Below are positions 46,458 to 53,993 of a stretch of 64,000 nucleotides of DNA, piece after piece. Numbering within the stretch: the first letter of the stretch is position 1; each line of letters begins with the position of its first letter. The notes below the pieces were generated by a model, which made no database searches, was not told the DNA's origin, and saw only the letters and a program-made list of their open reading frames with translations. Made by a program: the position numbers and the translations under genes. Origin of the DNA: Hyphomicrobium sulfonivorans (GTDB taxonomy: Bacteria > Pseudomonadota > Alphaproteobacteria > Rhizobiales > Hyphomicrobiaceae); contig NZ_PZPO01000005.1 in assembly GCF_013306565.1 (NCBI RefSeq), positions 1 to 64,000 on the forward strand, read 5' to 3'.

Positions 46458-47040
46458 TCGAACATCATCGACCCGTTCAATAGGTCGTGATCGGGAGATA
46501 CCACCACGGGCATGCTGGACTATTCAGTGAATGGGACTCTCGCTGTCGGGTGTCGGGCTTGGTGTTTTTTTTTTTTTTGCGGGCTGTTCCAACCATTATC
46601 GTCGGAATGCCCGTGCGGGACCCGGTTTGTGGATGCAGATATTGCAGCGTGTCGGAGTCTTAAGCTTCAACATAAATTTGTCCGCGTAATAGGCAAAATT
46701 GGTGCCGCGTGTTTCGAGTTTTTTTTTTTTAAAAAAAGGGGGGCGATATCGAAACTGTAGCAGGACTTCTGCCGGCCGCTGCTTCATGGGCAGGGCTAGC
46801 GGAGTCAGGTTGCTGGTGGCTTGTAGGCCCGACGCGCATGCTGGAATGCCGAGGTAGCGACGAACTCATCGCATCAGTGGAATACCAATGTGCCAGAAGA
46901 TTGCGTGCGCGGCGAGCAAGAGGCATTTTGGGCGGCCATGCCGCTGGGGCATCGTGAGCCTTGCGGCAGACGCCCGCCATCTGTTGCCTGGGTCAAAGAG
47001 GTCGGGGTGACTCAGGTTTTCCGGGCGTGAGGCCGACGCA
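46458..47040. other. Decayed stretch with homopolymer runs
   Basis: Two long T-runs occur here, near 46564-46577 and 46720-46732, the second followed by A7 and G6. From about 46742 to 46957 the plus strand is open without a start codon (GDIETVAGLLPAAASWAGL...GGHAAGAS), which could be the tail of a gene broken at the runs. I recognise no family. An AbiEii-type toxin gene, expected downstream of the antitoxin-like gene, is not found here. Confidence 0.4.
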
Positions 47041-47955
47041 TCAGTGTGATTGCTTGAGCCGTTTCAGAGCGGAAGCCACCAAGGGCGCGGCAACGTCACG
47101 GCGGTTTGCAATTCGAGAGATCTCGTCTGCCGTCACCAGCCTTTGCCTTATCGCTTTTAGCAACGCGGCTTCGGCAATCTTGAGGCCTGCCAACTGGTGC
47201 CAGCTGAAGCAGTCAACTATTGAGCGTGCGGGGCTAGTGACGCGCACGCGGATATCACTCCCCCGAAGCAAATAAGGTGCGTGTCCGGTAGCGAACACCT
47301 TTGCACTGGCGGTGAAAAGACGGAGGCCAGTTGTATCCTCGGGCGGTTGATGGCCCCACATCCAAATATCGGGGCCACAGCGCTCGGTAAGGTCATGAAC
47401 AAAGAGCGCCGTTGTCAGGCACACGATGCCGTCTGGAAACCGATGGGCTGCGAAACGCAGAATGCGCTCTTTGGTGCTTACCAGATCATCACCTTCGACA
47501 TAGGCGAGACGTGGATCGTCCGGCGTGAACTGTGCCACTCCGAATCGTCTCCACATCCTTTCCTCGTCTTGGGAGGCGACAGCTAGCGCTCGCTCGAATC
47601 CTGAAGATCCAAATCGGAAGAATGGGTGCATTGGTTGTTTCGGCGCAAATTCCGGAAACAACTTGCGGGCGTTAAGTTCGGGCACCCACTTCATTCGCCA
47701 CAGGTGAGACCACTCATCGTAGGTCTTCGCTTGACCATTGTAGTGCGACTCAAACTTGGCAGCGAGATCAGCGATGACTTCGGACCAAGTCAGTTGCATG
47801 TTGCCGGCTGCGAAACCGCACCTTCCGTTAACGAGGCTGCGCGGCAGCCACGGCGGACGTTGCAACATTGCCCACTGTCGATCGATTTCGAGAACGATCG
47901 GTGGTCGCAAAGCTGTGGCCGAATATTTCGTTACTACCTGTTCAAATGTCAGCAT
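47041..47955 (-). CDS. AbiEi-like antitoxin with an unusual N-terminal half
   Basis: The protein has up to 304 residues. Residues 165-304 (STKERILRFAAHRFPDGIVCLTTAL..., then VTSPARSIVDCFSWHQLAGLKIAEAAL) match the AbiEi/DUF6088 type IV antitoxin core, which autorepresses its operon. The first 160 residues (MLTFEQVVTKYSATALRPPI...) are not part of that family as I know it and form a separate domain of unknown function. No nucleotidyltransferase toxin gene follows, so it is either an orphan or has a new role. A palindrome overlaps the start codon. Confidence 0.65.
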   Translation of the reverse strand: MLTFEQVVTKYSATALRPPIVLEIDRQWAMLQRPPWLPRSLVNGRCGFAAGNMQLTWSEVIADLAAKFESHYNGQAKTYDEWSHLWRMKWVPELNARKLFPEFAPKQPMHPFFRFGSSGFERALAVASQDEERMWRRFGVAQFTPDDPRLAYVEGDDLVSTKERILRFAAHRFPDGIVCLTTALFVHDLTERCGPDIWMWGHQPPEDTTGLRLFTASAKVFATGHAPYLLRGSDIRVRVTSPARSIVDCFSWHQLAGLKIAEAALLKAIRQRLVTADEISRIANRRDVAAPLVASALKRLKQSH

Positions 47956-47972
47956 GCTGCATTTGCAGCATG
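47953..47972. promoter_or_regulatory. 20-bp palindrome over the start of the AbiEi-like gene
   Basis: CATGCTGCA-TT-TGCAGCATG is a perfect 9+2+9 inverted repeat whose left end is the start codon at 47955 (minus strand). AbiEi antitoxins repress their own promoters through inverted repeats, so this is a likely autoregulatory operator. It also leaves no room for a normal ribosome-binding site. Confidence 0.55.
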
Positions 47973-48049
47973 ATTCGTCGCTTCACTGAAGATGTGAATT
48001 ATCTGTGTGCAACCTGTTCGTTGGAAAAAGCACACGAGATCGCGCGTCT

Positions 48050-49126
48050 CTACGTTGCGGCGAGCTGAAGCCGCTTCAACCCGAGGCCTATGAAATACAC
48101 TTGGCCACGGTCCTCGCGCACGTCGCGGCCGAGTTCGTGGCGAAGCGCATCCATCCGCTGGCCGAAGACGCTAACGCTCGCCGGCTCCACATCGCTGGCC
48201 CGGCACCACGCAACGTATTCCGTGAACAGCCGCGCCCAGGAGATCCGGCCGCCGCGTGTCACCTGCACACGTTCGAGCATGAAGGCGTCAATGTCGCCGG
48301 GTTCGATTACTTCGACGGCGGGCAGATCCAGCACCGATCGACCTAGCCTAGGTTGCTGCGCAGCCATGTTGTGCGGTTCCATCGGCGCGGTGGCCGGGCC
48401 AAGGTTAGGGGCCTTGATCGCCGGACCTAGCCTAGGTCCGTGTGCGGCGAAGGCGAGCAGGCACGCAGCTAACCCATTGCAGCCGATTGAACCTAGGCCA
48501 GCGAGAATGAGATCGAGCGCCCACGCCGGCAGGCCCAGGCGATCTGCCAGCGGGTTCGCGGACGCCGGCATTGGGTTCCGGCCTAGTTCGGCACGCGCTG
48601 CCGCGATTTCGGCCTCTGCGCCCGTTCTAGCCGCTCCCACAGCTAGAGCTGCGGCCGATACCTGCGCGTCGAGCACGCGCCGGCAGTTGGAGCCACAAGT
48701 CTTCTCGGCGCTGGTTGCCATCGCCTTGGCATCAATCTCGGCCTTGGCCAACTCGGCGCGCCTCACGGCGTCGGATGCTTCGGCTGCTGCAAGGCGGGCT
48801 TCCGCCGCTGTGCGCCGGGCGATGGCATCGCGCACGGGTGCCTGCCGGGCCTCGCTGGCTGTCACCAGCATGTCAGCAGTGCGGAGCAGGCCAAAGCCTT
48901 CACCGGCCAGCAGCGCGAGCACGAGCAGCCCGGCCAGCGTGCGTCGGCCATGGCTGAGCGCCTGGCCGATGGCGACGGCGCCGATCGCAACCCCGCACGC
49001 GAGTGCGATCACCATGGCCGCCATAGGCTGGGCATAGTCACCCGTTGACAGGATCGTCACGTGTGCGACCGCGGCGAGGATGCCGGTGCCGACGAGGAAG
49101 GCGAGGGTGCGGGTGATGCTATGCAC
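48050..49126 (-). CDS. Membrane and coiled-coil protein of the partition cassette
   Basis: The protein has about 358 residues. Three hydrophobic segments lie in the first 85 residues (LAFLVGTGILAAVAHVTIL, MVIALACGVAIGAVAIG, LLVLALLAGEGFGLL). An alanine-rich coiled coil (EARLAAAEASDAVRRAELAKAE) follows, then another hydrophobic stretch (ALDLILAGLGSIGCNGLAACLLAF). The C-terminal 80 residues look like a winged-helix DNA-binding domain. A GTG at 49126 has GGAGG six bases before it and overlaps the stop of the upstream small gene. Several CTAGG palindromes lie within the 3' half of the gene. A role in anchoring or partition is inferred from context. Confidence 0.6.
   Translation of the reverse strand: MHSITRTLAFLVGTGILAAVAHVTILSTGDYAQPMAAMVIALACGVAIGAVAIGQALSHGRRTLAGLLVLALLAGEGFGLLRTADMLVTASEARQAPVRDAIARRTAAEARLAAAEASDAVRRAELAKAEIDAKAMATSAEKTCGSNCRRVLDAQVSAAALAVGAARTGAEAEIAAARAELGRNPMPASANPLADRLGLPAWALDLILAGLGSIGCNGLAACLLAFAAHGPRLGPAIKAPNLGPATAPMEPHNMAAQQPRLGRSVLDLPAVEVIEPGDIDAFMLERVQVTRGGRISWARLFTEYVAWCRASDVEPASVSVFGQRMDALRHELGRDVREDRGQVYFIGLGLKRLQLAAT
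48341..48500. repeat. Cluster of CTAGG palindromes inside the coding sequence (candidate parS)
   Basis: ACCTAG-C-CTAGGT at 48341-48353 and CGGACCTAG-C-CTAGGTCCG at 48422-48440 are perfect palindromes, with AACCTAGGCC at about 48490 and AAGGTTAGG at about 48401. The same kind of word makes the palindrome upstream of parA. CTAG words are usually rare in such genomes, so a cluster suggests selection for protein binding. Confidence 0.5.
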
Positions 49127-49424
49127 GGGCCGCCTCCCGTCTATCCAGCTCGGCAATCAGTGCGCGGGAAACGATGAGCACCATGCGATCGCCGCTCGCG
49201 CGCACTTCGTTCACGAGGCGCTGTTTCAGTTCCTCCGGGATCTCGACGTTGAGCTGCACGGTGGTGCTGCGCGGCGTGCCGCGGGTGAGCCGGGCGTCGT
49301 GCGGATTGTTGGCTTCGCGTTCGAGCGCGCGGCGCCCCGATGCCGAGCCGCTGATCTTGCGCCGTTGTGAGCCGAGCTGCGCACGCAGGGCTGCTTTCAA
49401 ATCGACGGGTCCGATGTCGCCCAT
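49119..49424 (-). CDS. Small RHH-like DNA-binding partner of ParA
   Basis: The protein has 101 residues. The C-terminal part TTVQLNVEIPEELKQRLVNEVRASGDRMVLIVSRALIAELDR fits a ribbon-helix-helix fold (beta strand, then two helices); the N-terminal half is basic and disordered. Placed directly behind parA, it would be the centromere-binding protein of a small type Ib partition system. The ATG at 49424 lies just past the parA stop. Confidence 0.7.
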   Translation of the reverse strand: MGDIGPVDLKAALRAQLGSQRRKISGSASGRRALEREANNPHDARLTRGTPRSTTVQLNVEIPEELKQRLVNEVRASGDRMVLIVSRALIAELDRREAARA

Positions 49425-49426
49425 GA

Positions 49427-50065
49427 TTACACCCTTGCCTTGCGCGTGACGCGCTTCGACACGGCAGCCCACAACGCGGTAATCTCGGCTCTGGCAATAC
49501 GGCTGGATGGGCTTTTCAGCTCGGCCGCGGTTTGACCGATCGCCATCGCGGCGGGATGACCCTCGTGATAGCGGATAGTTTCGGGGAGAACCGTGCCAAG
49601 CTCTGCGAGAGCATCCATCGCGCTGCCGAGCAGCTTCCAATCCTTATCGGCGGCGTTGACCACGAACACGCGCGGCACGCCGGCTTCATCGGCCACCTCG
49701 CAGATTGGGTTCACCGCTTCGAGATCGAGCATGGAGGCGCGCACGGGAATGAGGATGAGGTCGGCGTGCCGGATGGCAATGTCCGTGCGCATCAGCGAGC
49801 CGGGCAGGTCCACCACCACCCAATCGGCCCCGGCGCAGGCCTTGGTAATGGCGCCGCGCAGATCGTGCTCGTCGGCGGCGGAATAGCAACGGGGATTTTC
49901 TGGCCAGCCACGGCGCTCGTACCAAAGCCCGAGCGATTGCTGCGGATCTGCGTCCACGATGTTGACGCGTTGCCCCGTGCTTGAGGCATGTGCCGCCAGG
50001 GCGGCGCATAAAGTCGTCTTGCCGGAACCGCCTTTGCAGGCGGCGACCACAATGGTTTTCGTCAT
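49427..50065 (-). CDS. parA: ParA-family partition ATPase
   Basis: The protein has 212 residues, without an N-terminal DNA-binding domain. The deviant Walker A KGGSGKTTL lies at residues 11-19 and the second motif in NIVDADPQQSLGLW near residue 36; VVVDLPGSLMRTD is Walker B. Small ParAs of this kind segregate plasmids and integrative elements with a ribbon-helix-helix partner, encoded next. A 22-bp palindrome sits just upstream. Confidence 0.88.
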   Translation of the reverse strand: MTKTIVVAACKGGSGKTTLCAALAAHASSTGQRVNIVDADPQQSLGLWYERRGWPENPRCYSAADEHDLRGAITKACAGADWVVVDLPGSLMRTDIAIRHADLILIPVRASMLDLEAVNPICEVADEAGVPRVFVVNAADKDWKLLGSAMDALAELGTVLPETIRYHEGHPAAMAIGQTAAELKSPSSRIARAEITALWAAVSKRVTRKARV

Positions 50066-50075
50066 CGTCTCTGTC

Positions 50076-50097
50076 CCTAGGTTAGGCCTAAGCTAGG
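50076..50097. promoter_or_regulatory. Palindrome upstream of parA
   Basis: CCTAGGTTAGG and CCTAAGCTAGG form a nearly perfect 22-bp inverted repeat (one mismatch) starting 10 bases upstream of the parA start codon. It is the likely operator or centromere for the small RHH-like protein and shares its words with the cluster at 48341-48500. Confidence 0.6.
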
Positions 50098-50133
50098 AAC
50101 GACGATGCGCGCTGGGGCTAAATCGGCAATTAA

Positions 50134-50168
50134 CCGTGCCCCAAAGCTGTACCCTCAGCCTGTACCCT
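50134..50168. repeat. Arm-type integrase sites, right end of element B
   Basis: TGTACCCT starts at 50148 and 50161, preceded at the same 13-bp spacing by the degenerate CGTGCCCC near 50135. It repeats the left-end array of element B in the same orientation and lies about 53 bp from the attachment core. Confidence 0.7.
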
Positions 50169-50220
50169 CGGCCGAGATTATGACAGCGTAAGCGCTTGAT
50201 TTTATTGGATATATGTAAGT

Positions 50221-50237
50221 TGGCTGGGGGACTAGGA
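50221..50237. other. Attachment core in the intact tRNA-Gln gene
   Basis: TGGCTGGGGGACTAGGA, the right end of element B. It supplies the tRNA 3' end, so the tRNA stays functional after integration. Confidence 0.85.
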
Positions 50238-50294
50238 TTCGAACCTAGACAGGCAGAGTCAGAGTCTGCAGTCCTACCATTAGACGATCCCCCA
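50221..50294 (-). tRNA. tRNA-Gln (anticodon CUG)
   Basis: Read on the minus strand, TGGGGGATCGTCTAATGG begins the acceptor stem and D-arm. The anticodon stem GCAGA/TCTGC encloses the loop CTCTGAC, whose middle is CTG. The T-arm CTAGGTTCGAATCCTAG follows, and the gene ends GTCCCCCAGCCA with encoded CCA. The cloverleaf is complete. The last 17 bases are the attachment core of both integrated elements. Confidence 0.95.
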
Positions 50295-50331
50295 AAGCCG
50301 GGATCAACGGCATTTGCCGTCGGAGCGGCGC

Positions 50332-50359
50332 ATATAACAGTTGCTTCGCACGCCCGCAA
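50332..50359 (-). promoter_or_regulatory. Candidate promoter of tRNA-Gln
   Basis: On the minus strand TTGCGG (50354-50359) and TTATAT (50332-50337) are 16 bp apart, about 38 bases upstream of the tRNA 5' end, a usual distance for a stable-RNA promoter. Confidence 0.45.
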
Positions 50360-50857
50360 GCGATGAACGGCATTTTCCTCCACAGCGCGACGTGTTGTGC
50401 AGCGGGCGGCCTTGCGTTGTGCCCTTTTCCAAGGTTTGCGCGTGTGCCTGCGCAAAATGGGAGGGTGGCACGCCATCTCCATTCTCGTCCCCTACAACCC
50501 AGCTCTCGTGCGGCCCAGGTGCCGGCCGCAACCAAAGGCAAAGACCTGCAATGTTCCAAATGGCTGCCCGCTCCTGCGGCCGGCCGACAACCGGTCCCGG
50601 CCCGATCGATGGCGCGCCGGCTCGCCCCACCGATGGCGTCCCGGCCAGCCCTGTCTCTCGTCTATGCTTTTGAAATCGGCGCACAATGGCCGCCGCGTTG
50701 CTTCGGGCAGACCCCGACGGCAGAACCCCCGCCGCCTGCACGCTTTACCGTTTACCGATAGCTGCTAGACTGGCGGCAAGTGTCGTCCAGAAGACGCCTG
50801 ATGACGCGGGCAGGGGTTCATGCTCCGGCCGTATGCCAGGCGCTGGAGCTATGAAAC
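50360..50857. other. Intergenic region before ppx
   Basis: Apart from the tRNA promoter at its left edge, several overlapping frames occur on both strands; none resembles a protein family. Promoters for ppx should lie at the right end, but I cannot place them. Confidence 0.4.
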
Positions 50858-52240
50858 GTGCAGGGCTATCCCGACGAGGGAGGCGCCGATGATGCGCCTT
50901 TATCTGTAGACGGCGAAGACAGGCGTGCTTCGGCGGCCAAGCCGCTACGTGCGCTTTCGGCTGTCGCGTCGGACCCCGACCATTCGCGTCGCATAAATGG
51001 GGCGGTTGACCCATACGTGCGTGATGGCGCGCTCTATTCCAATCCCGCAGCTTCCTCCCACCCGCAGGCCAAACACAATGGTAAGCGTGGTGCGCAGGCC
51101 CGTCCGGGCGCCGGCAATGGCAACGGCAACGGCGTTGAAGCAAACAGCGGTGGCGCCGGGGCTGCCGAGCGCGACTCTGGCGCCGCACGCGAATTCCAGA
51201 GCAGCCGGCCCGATGGCGTTTACGGCGCCCTTGATCTGGGCACCAACAACTGTCGCCTGCTGTTGGCGCGGCCCTCGCGCCGGGGGTTCCGCGTCATCGA
51301 CGCTTTTTCCCGCATCATCCGGTTGGGTGAAGGCATGGCGCAGACGGGCCAGCTCTCCGAACCCGCCATGACGCGCACGCTGGAGGCGCTCAAGGTATGT
51401 GCCGCCAAGCTTGGCCGCGCCAATGTGCGTCGCTCGCGACTGGTGGCAACGGAAGCCTGCCGGATCGCGAAAAACGGCGACGAGTTTCTGCAGCGGGTGC
51501 GCGACAAGGTCGGGCTCGAAATAGAAATTCTGACGCCCGAGCTGGAAGCGCGCCTTGCGGTTTCGGGCTGTGCGGCGCTGATCGATGCCAGCTGCGATTA
51601 TGTGCTGGTGTTCGATATCGGCGGCGGCTCGTCCGAACTCATTCTGCTGGATCTGACCCGCCGCGGCCGCCAGCGCGACCGCCGCTTTGCTGGCCGGCTC
51701 GATGCACAGAACTGCATGGTGGCATGGACGTCGCTGCCGGTTGGCGTCGTCACGCTGGCCGAGCGGTTCGGGGGCCGGAACGTGACGCCAGATGCCTTCG
51801 AGGCCATGGTGGCGGAGGCGGGGCGGTTTCTGGTCAACTTCGAACAGAAGCATAACGTGGCAGCGCGGCTTGCGGGGCGGCGCGTCCACATGCTCGGCAC
51901 TTCCGGCACGGTGACTACGGTTGCCGGCATCCAGCTCGGCCTGCCCCGTTATGACCGCAACCGGGTGGACGGGTGCTGGCTTGATGTCAGCGATGTCCGC
52001 GAGGTCACGGCCGATCTGCTCGGGCGCAGCTATGAACAGCGCGTGGCCGAGCCCTGCATCGGGCGCGATCGCGCCGATCTGGTGCTGGCTGGCTGCGCCA
52101 TTCTGGAAGCAATCCTGCGTATGTGGCCGTGCGAGCGTTTGCGGGTCGCCGATCGCGGCCTGCGCGAAGGAATTCTTACAACGTTGATGGTGGAAGATGG
52201 TGTGCTGGCGCCGTTGCGCCGTCGCCGTCGACCGATCTGA
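50858..52240 (+). CDS. ppx: Exopolyphosphatase / guanosine pentaphosphatase family protein
   Basis: The catalytic body starts near residue 120: GALDLGTNNCRLLLA (first phosphate loop), LVATEACRIAKN, FDIGGGSSEL (second phosphate loop) and LGTSGTVTTVAG. It belongs to the actin-like Ppx/GppA family, which splits polyphosphate or pppGpp. The first 115 residues are low-complexity (Gly, Asn, Ala, Arg) and probably disordered. The GTG at 50858 has only a distant GGAG, so the true start may lie later in this stretch. It leads an operon with rlmE. Confidence 0.87.
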   Translation: MQGYPDEGGADDAPLSVDGEDRRASAAKPLRALSAVASDPDHSRRINGAVDPYVRDGALYSNPAASSHPQAKHNGKRGAQARPGAGNGNGNGVEANSGGAGAAERDSGAAREFQSSRPDGVYGALDLGTNNCRLLLARPSRRGFRVIDAFSRIIRLGEGMAQTGQLSEPAMTRTLEALKVCAAKLGRANVRRSRLVATEACRIAKNGDEFLQRVRDKVGLEIEILTPELEARLAVSGCAALIDASCDYVLVFDIGGGSSELILLDLTRRGRQRDRRFAGRLDAQNCMVAWTSLPVGVVTLAERFGGRNVTPDAFEAMVAEAGRFLVNFEQKHNVAARLAGRRVHMLGTSGTVTTVAGIQLGLPRYDRNRVDGCWLDVSDVREVTADLLGRSYEQRVAEPCIGRDRADLVLAGCAILEAILRMWPCERLRVADRGLREGILTTLMVEDGVLAPLRRRRRPI

Positions 52241-52270
52241 GCGCCGCTGAGGCGCGGAAGGCAAAATGCA

Positions 52271-53017
52271 ATGACAACGAAGCGTAGCGGTGGCCAGAAG
52301 AGCGGGGGCCAGAGAGGCCCCGGCGGCGGCCAGCGGCAGATGCACGTGAAGCTGAAGACGGCGCGCAAGCATAGCTCCTCGTCGCAGCGCTGGCTGGAAC
52401 GGCAACTCAACGACCCGTATGTGGCGGCTGCCAAGCGTGATGGCATGCGCTCGCGCGCGGCATACAAGATCATTGAGATCGATGAAAAGTATCGGCTGCT
52501 AAAGCCCGGCGCGACCGTGGTGGATCTTGGCGCAGCGCCCGGCGGCTGGAGCCAGATCGCGGCGGAGCGGGTGCAGTCGATTGGCGATGGTCCGGGGCAG
52601 GTGGTCGCTATCGACTACCTCGACATGGATCCGCTGCCGGGTGTTGAGGCTATCAAGCTGGACTTCACCGATGAGGGGGCCGAGGACACGCTTCGATCCA
52701 TGCTGCGCGGCGGGCGTGCCGACATTGTGCTGTCCGACATGGCGGCGCCGACCACTGGGCACACGCGCACCGATCACTTGCGCATCATGGCGCTGGCGGA
52801 GTCGGCGGCCTACTTCGCTTGCGATGTGCTGAAGCCGGGCGGCGCGTTTCTGGCCAAGGTGTTTCAGGGCGGCACCGAGCGCGATCTGCTCGACCTGCTG
52901 AAGAAGCGCTTTGCCAAGGTGCATCACGTCAAGCCGCCGGCCAGCCGCGCCGATTCAGCTGAGCTGTACGTGCTGGCCACGGGCTTCCGCCCGGCGCTCG
53001 ACGCGGCTGACGATTGA
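52271..53017 (+). CDS. rlmE: 23S rRNA (uridine-2552) 2'-O-methyltransferase
   Basis: The protein has 248 residues, RrmJ/FtsJ family. The SAM loop [15 protein letters not shown] is clear. The K-D-K-E catalytic set is visible: a lysine in [10 protein letters not shown], the aspartate in [11 protein letters not shown], the lysine in FLAKVFQGG and the glutamate in SAELYVLA. It methylates the A-loop of the large ribosomal subunit late in assembly. The basic N-terminal 35 residues are common in alphaproteobacterial forms. It follows ppx by 30 bases, as in many rhizobia. Confidence 0.93.
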   Translation: MTTKRSGGQKSGGQRGPGGGQRQMHVKLKTARKHSSSSQRWLERQLNDPYVAAAKRDGMRSRAAYKIIEIDEKYRLLKPGATVVDLGAAPGGWSQIAAERVQSIGDGPGQVVAIDYLDMDPLPGVEAIKLDFTDEGAEDTLRSMLRGGRADIVLSDMAAPTTGHTRTDHLRIMALAESAAYFACDVLKPGGAFLAKVFQGGTERDLLDLLKKRFAKVHHVKPPASRADSAELYVLATGFRPALDAADD

Positions 53018-53345
53018 TGCCAGCAGATGCGTTGCGGCTCGGCGTGCGCGTGGGGCAACGCCGACCGCAGCTTCAAGCACCATGCGGATGATAGGGCAGA
53101 TGTCTCGCGGCGGGTTTTCCAACAGGAATTTGATTTTCCCGCGCGTGTGCAAGTGACGCCGCCTTGGCCCCTTCAAAATAGTTCAGGGCAAGGAAAGTTC
53201 GGCCCAATTTCTTAACCTCCACGCAAGCTGAGCGCGCGAGCTTAGAGCTGCACTCAGAATTCTTGCGTGTTTCCGATGTGTGGCTCAGGACAGGTCCGCA
53301 GCAATCGGATAGAGTGCTCCATGCGCTCATATTGAGGTCCACGGT
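53018..53345. other. Intergenic, nothing recognised
   Basis: The roughly 330 bases between rlmE and the secreted protein gene hold no gene-like frame. The right part should contain the promoter of the next gene, but no clear boxes stand out. Confidence 0.4.
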
Positions 53346-53867
53346 ATGCATCATCCGTGTCTCGTTCGGTTCGGTCTGGCTGCGATCGCGTTCGCCATCG
53401 CACCTTTATGTATAGCGTATTCGCCCATAGCAGATTTTGGCATCGCGTCAGCTTCGCCAGCCGATGAGGCTATCCATGCCTTCATCGCGGAAGGTGATGC
53501 CGCTGCCGAAGCCGACCAAGGCGATACCTTTGCTGTCGGGCCGCAGCAGGCGGTTTCGTTCGGCGACGGAGAAGGCGACAGCTTTGCCATCGAAAGCATT
53601 TCGCCTGACGACAACGTCATCACCGTGCTGTTGCGCCCGATGGGTGAGGAATGCGTGTTCCGCTTCCAGATCGGCGTTGGGCGTGCCGTGCAGTTGCGCT
53701 CAGGTGCGCCATCCGGCCAGTCGATGATGTGCAAGGCAACGCTGCATCCGATCAAGACGGATGGCGCTGCGGAATTCGGCGCCGAATGCAGCGAAGCCAA
53801 GGTTTCGCATGATCGCAAATGTCCGGCCGGGGATGATACTGCGTCGGTCGACTACCCGCAGCGCTGA
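53346..53867 (+). CDS. Secreted hypothetical protein
   Basis: The protein has 173 residues and starts with a signal peptide (CLVRFGLAAIAFAIAPLCIAYS). The mature part is acidic and has a few cysteines (EECVFRF, SMMCKATL, AECSEAK, RKCPAG), suitable for disulfides in the periplasm. The ATG follows GAGGT by seven bases. I recognise no family. Confidence 0.65.
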   Translation: MHHPCLVRFGLAAIAFAIAPLCIAYSPIADFGIASASPADEAIHAFIAEGDAAAEADQGDTFAVGPQQAVSFGDGEGDSFAIESISPDDNVITVLLRPMGEECVFRFQIGVGRAVQLRSGAPSGQSMMCKATLHPIKTDGAAEFGAECSEAKVSHDRKCPAGDDTASVDYPQR

Positions 53868-53993
53868 CGACAGGCGGCCCCATTCGCTACCCCGCGCGAG
53901 ATGCCGGGGAAGGGGGCGTCTCTGTCTGCGCAGCGCCATTCCTGCAGGCTCAGTGCTGGGCTGCGGCTCTCACCGCTCATTCGCCGCCAGTAT

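Larger units (their letters stand above)
34548..50237. mobile_element. Integrative element B (satellite- or plasmid-like) in the tRNA-Gln site
   Basis: About 15.7 kb run from the middle core to the intact tRNA-Gln gene. It has its own integrase, a primase-helicase with a likely origin, a resolvase, a SIR2-HerA defence pair, an AbiEi-like gene and a ParA partition cassette. Triplets of TGTACCCT-type motifs with 13-bp period lie inside both ends. No capsid, terminase or conjugation genes are seen. Confidence 0.8.

Noticed and set aside
50945-52405. Open frame of 486 codons on the minus strand
   Set aside because: It is the mirror of ppx and part of rlmE, both with full catalytic motifs.
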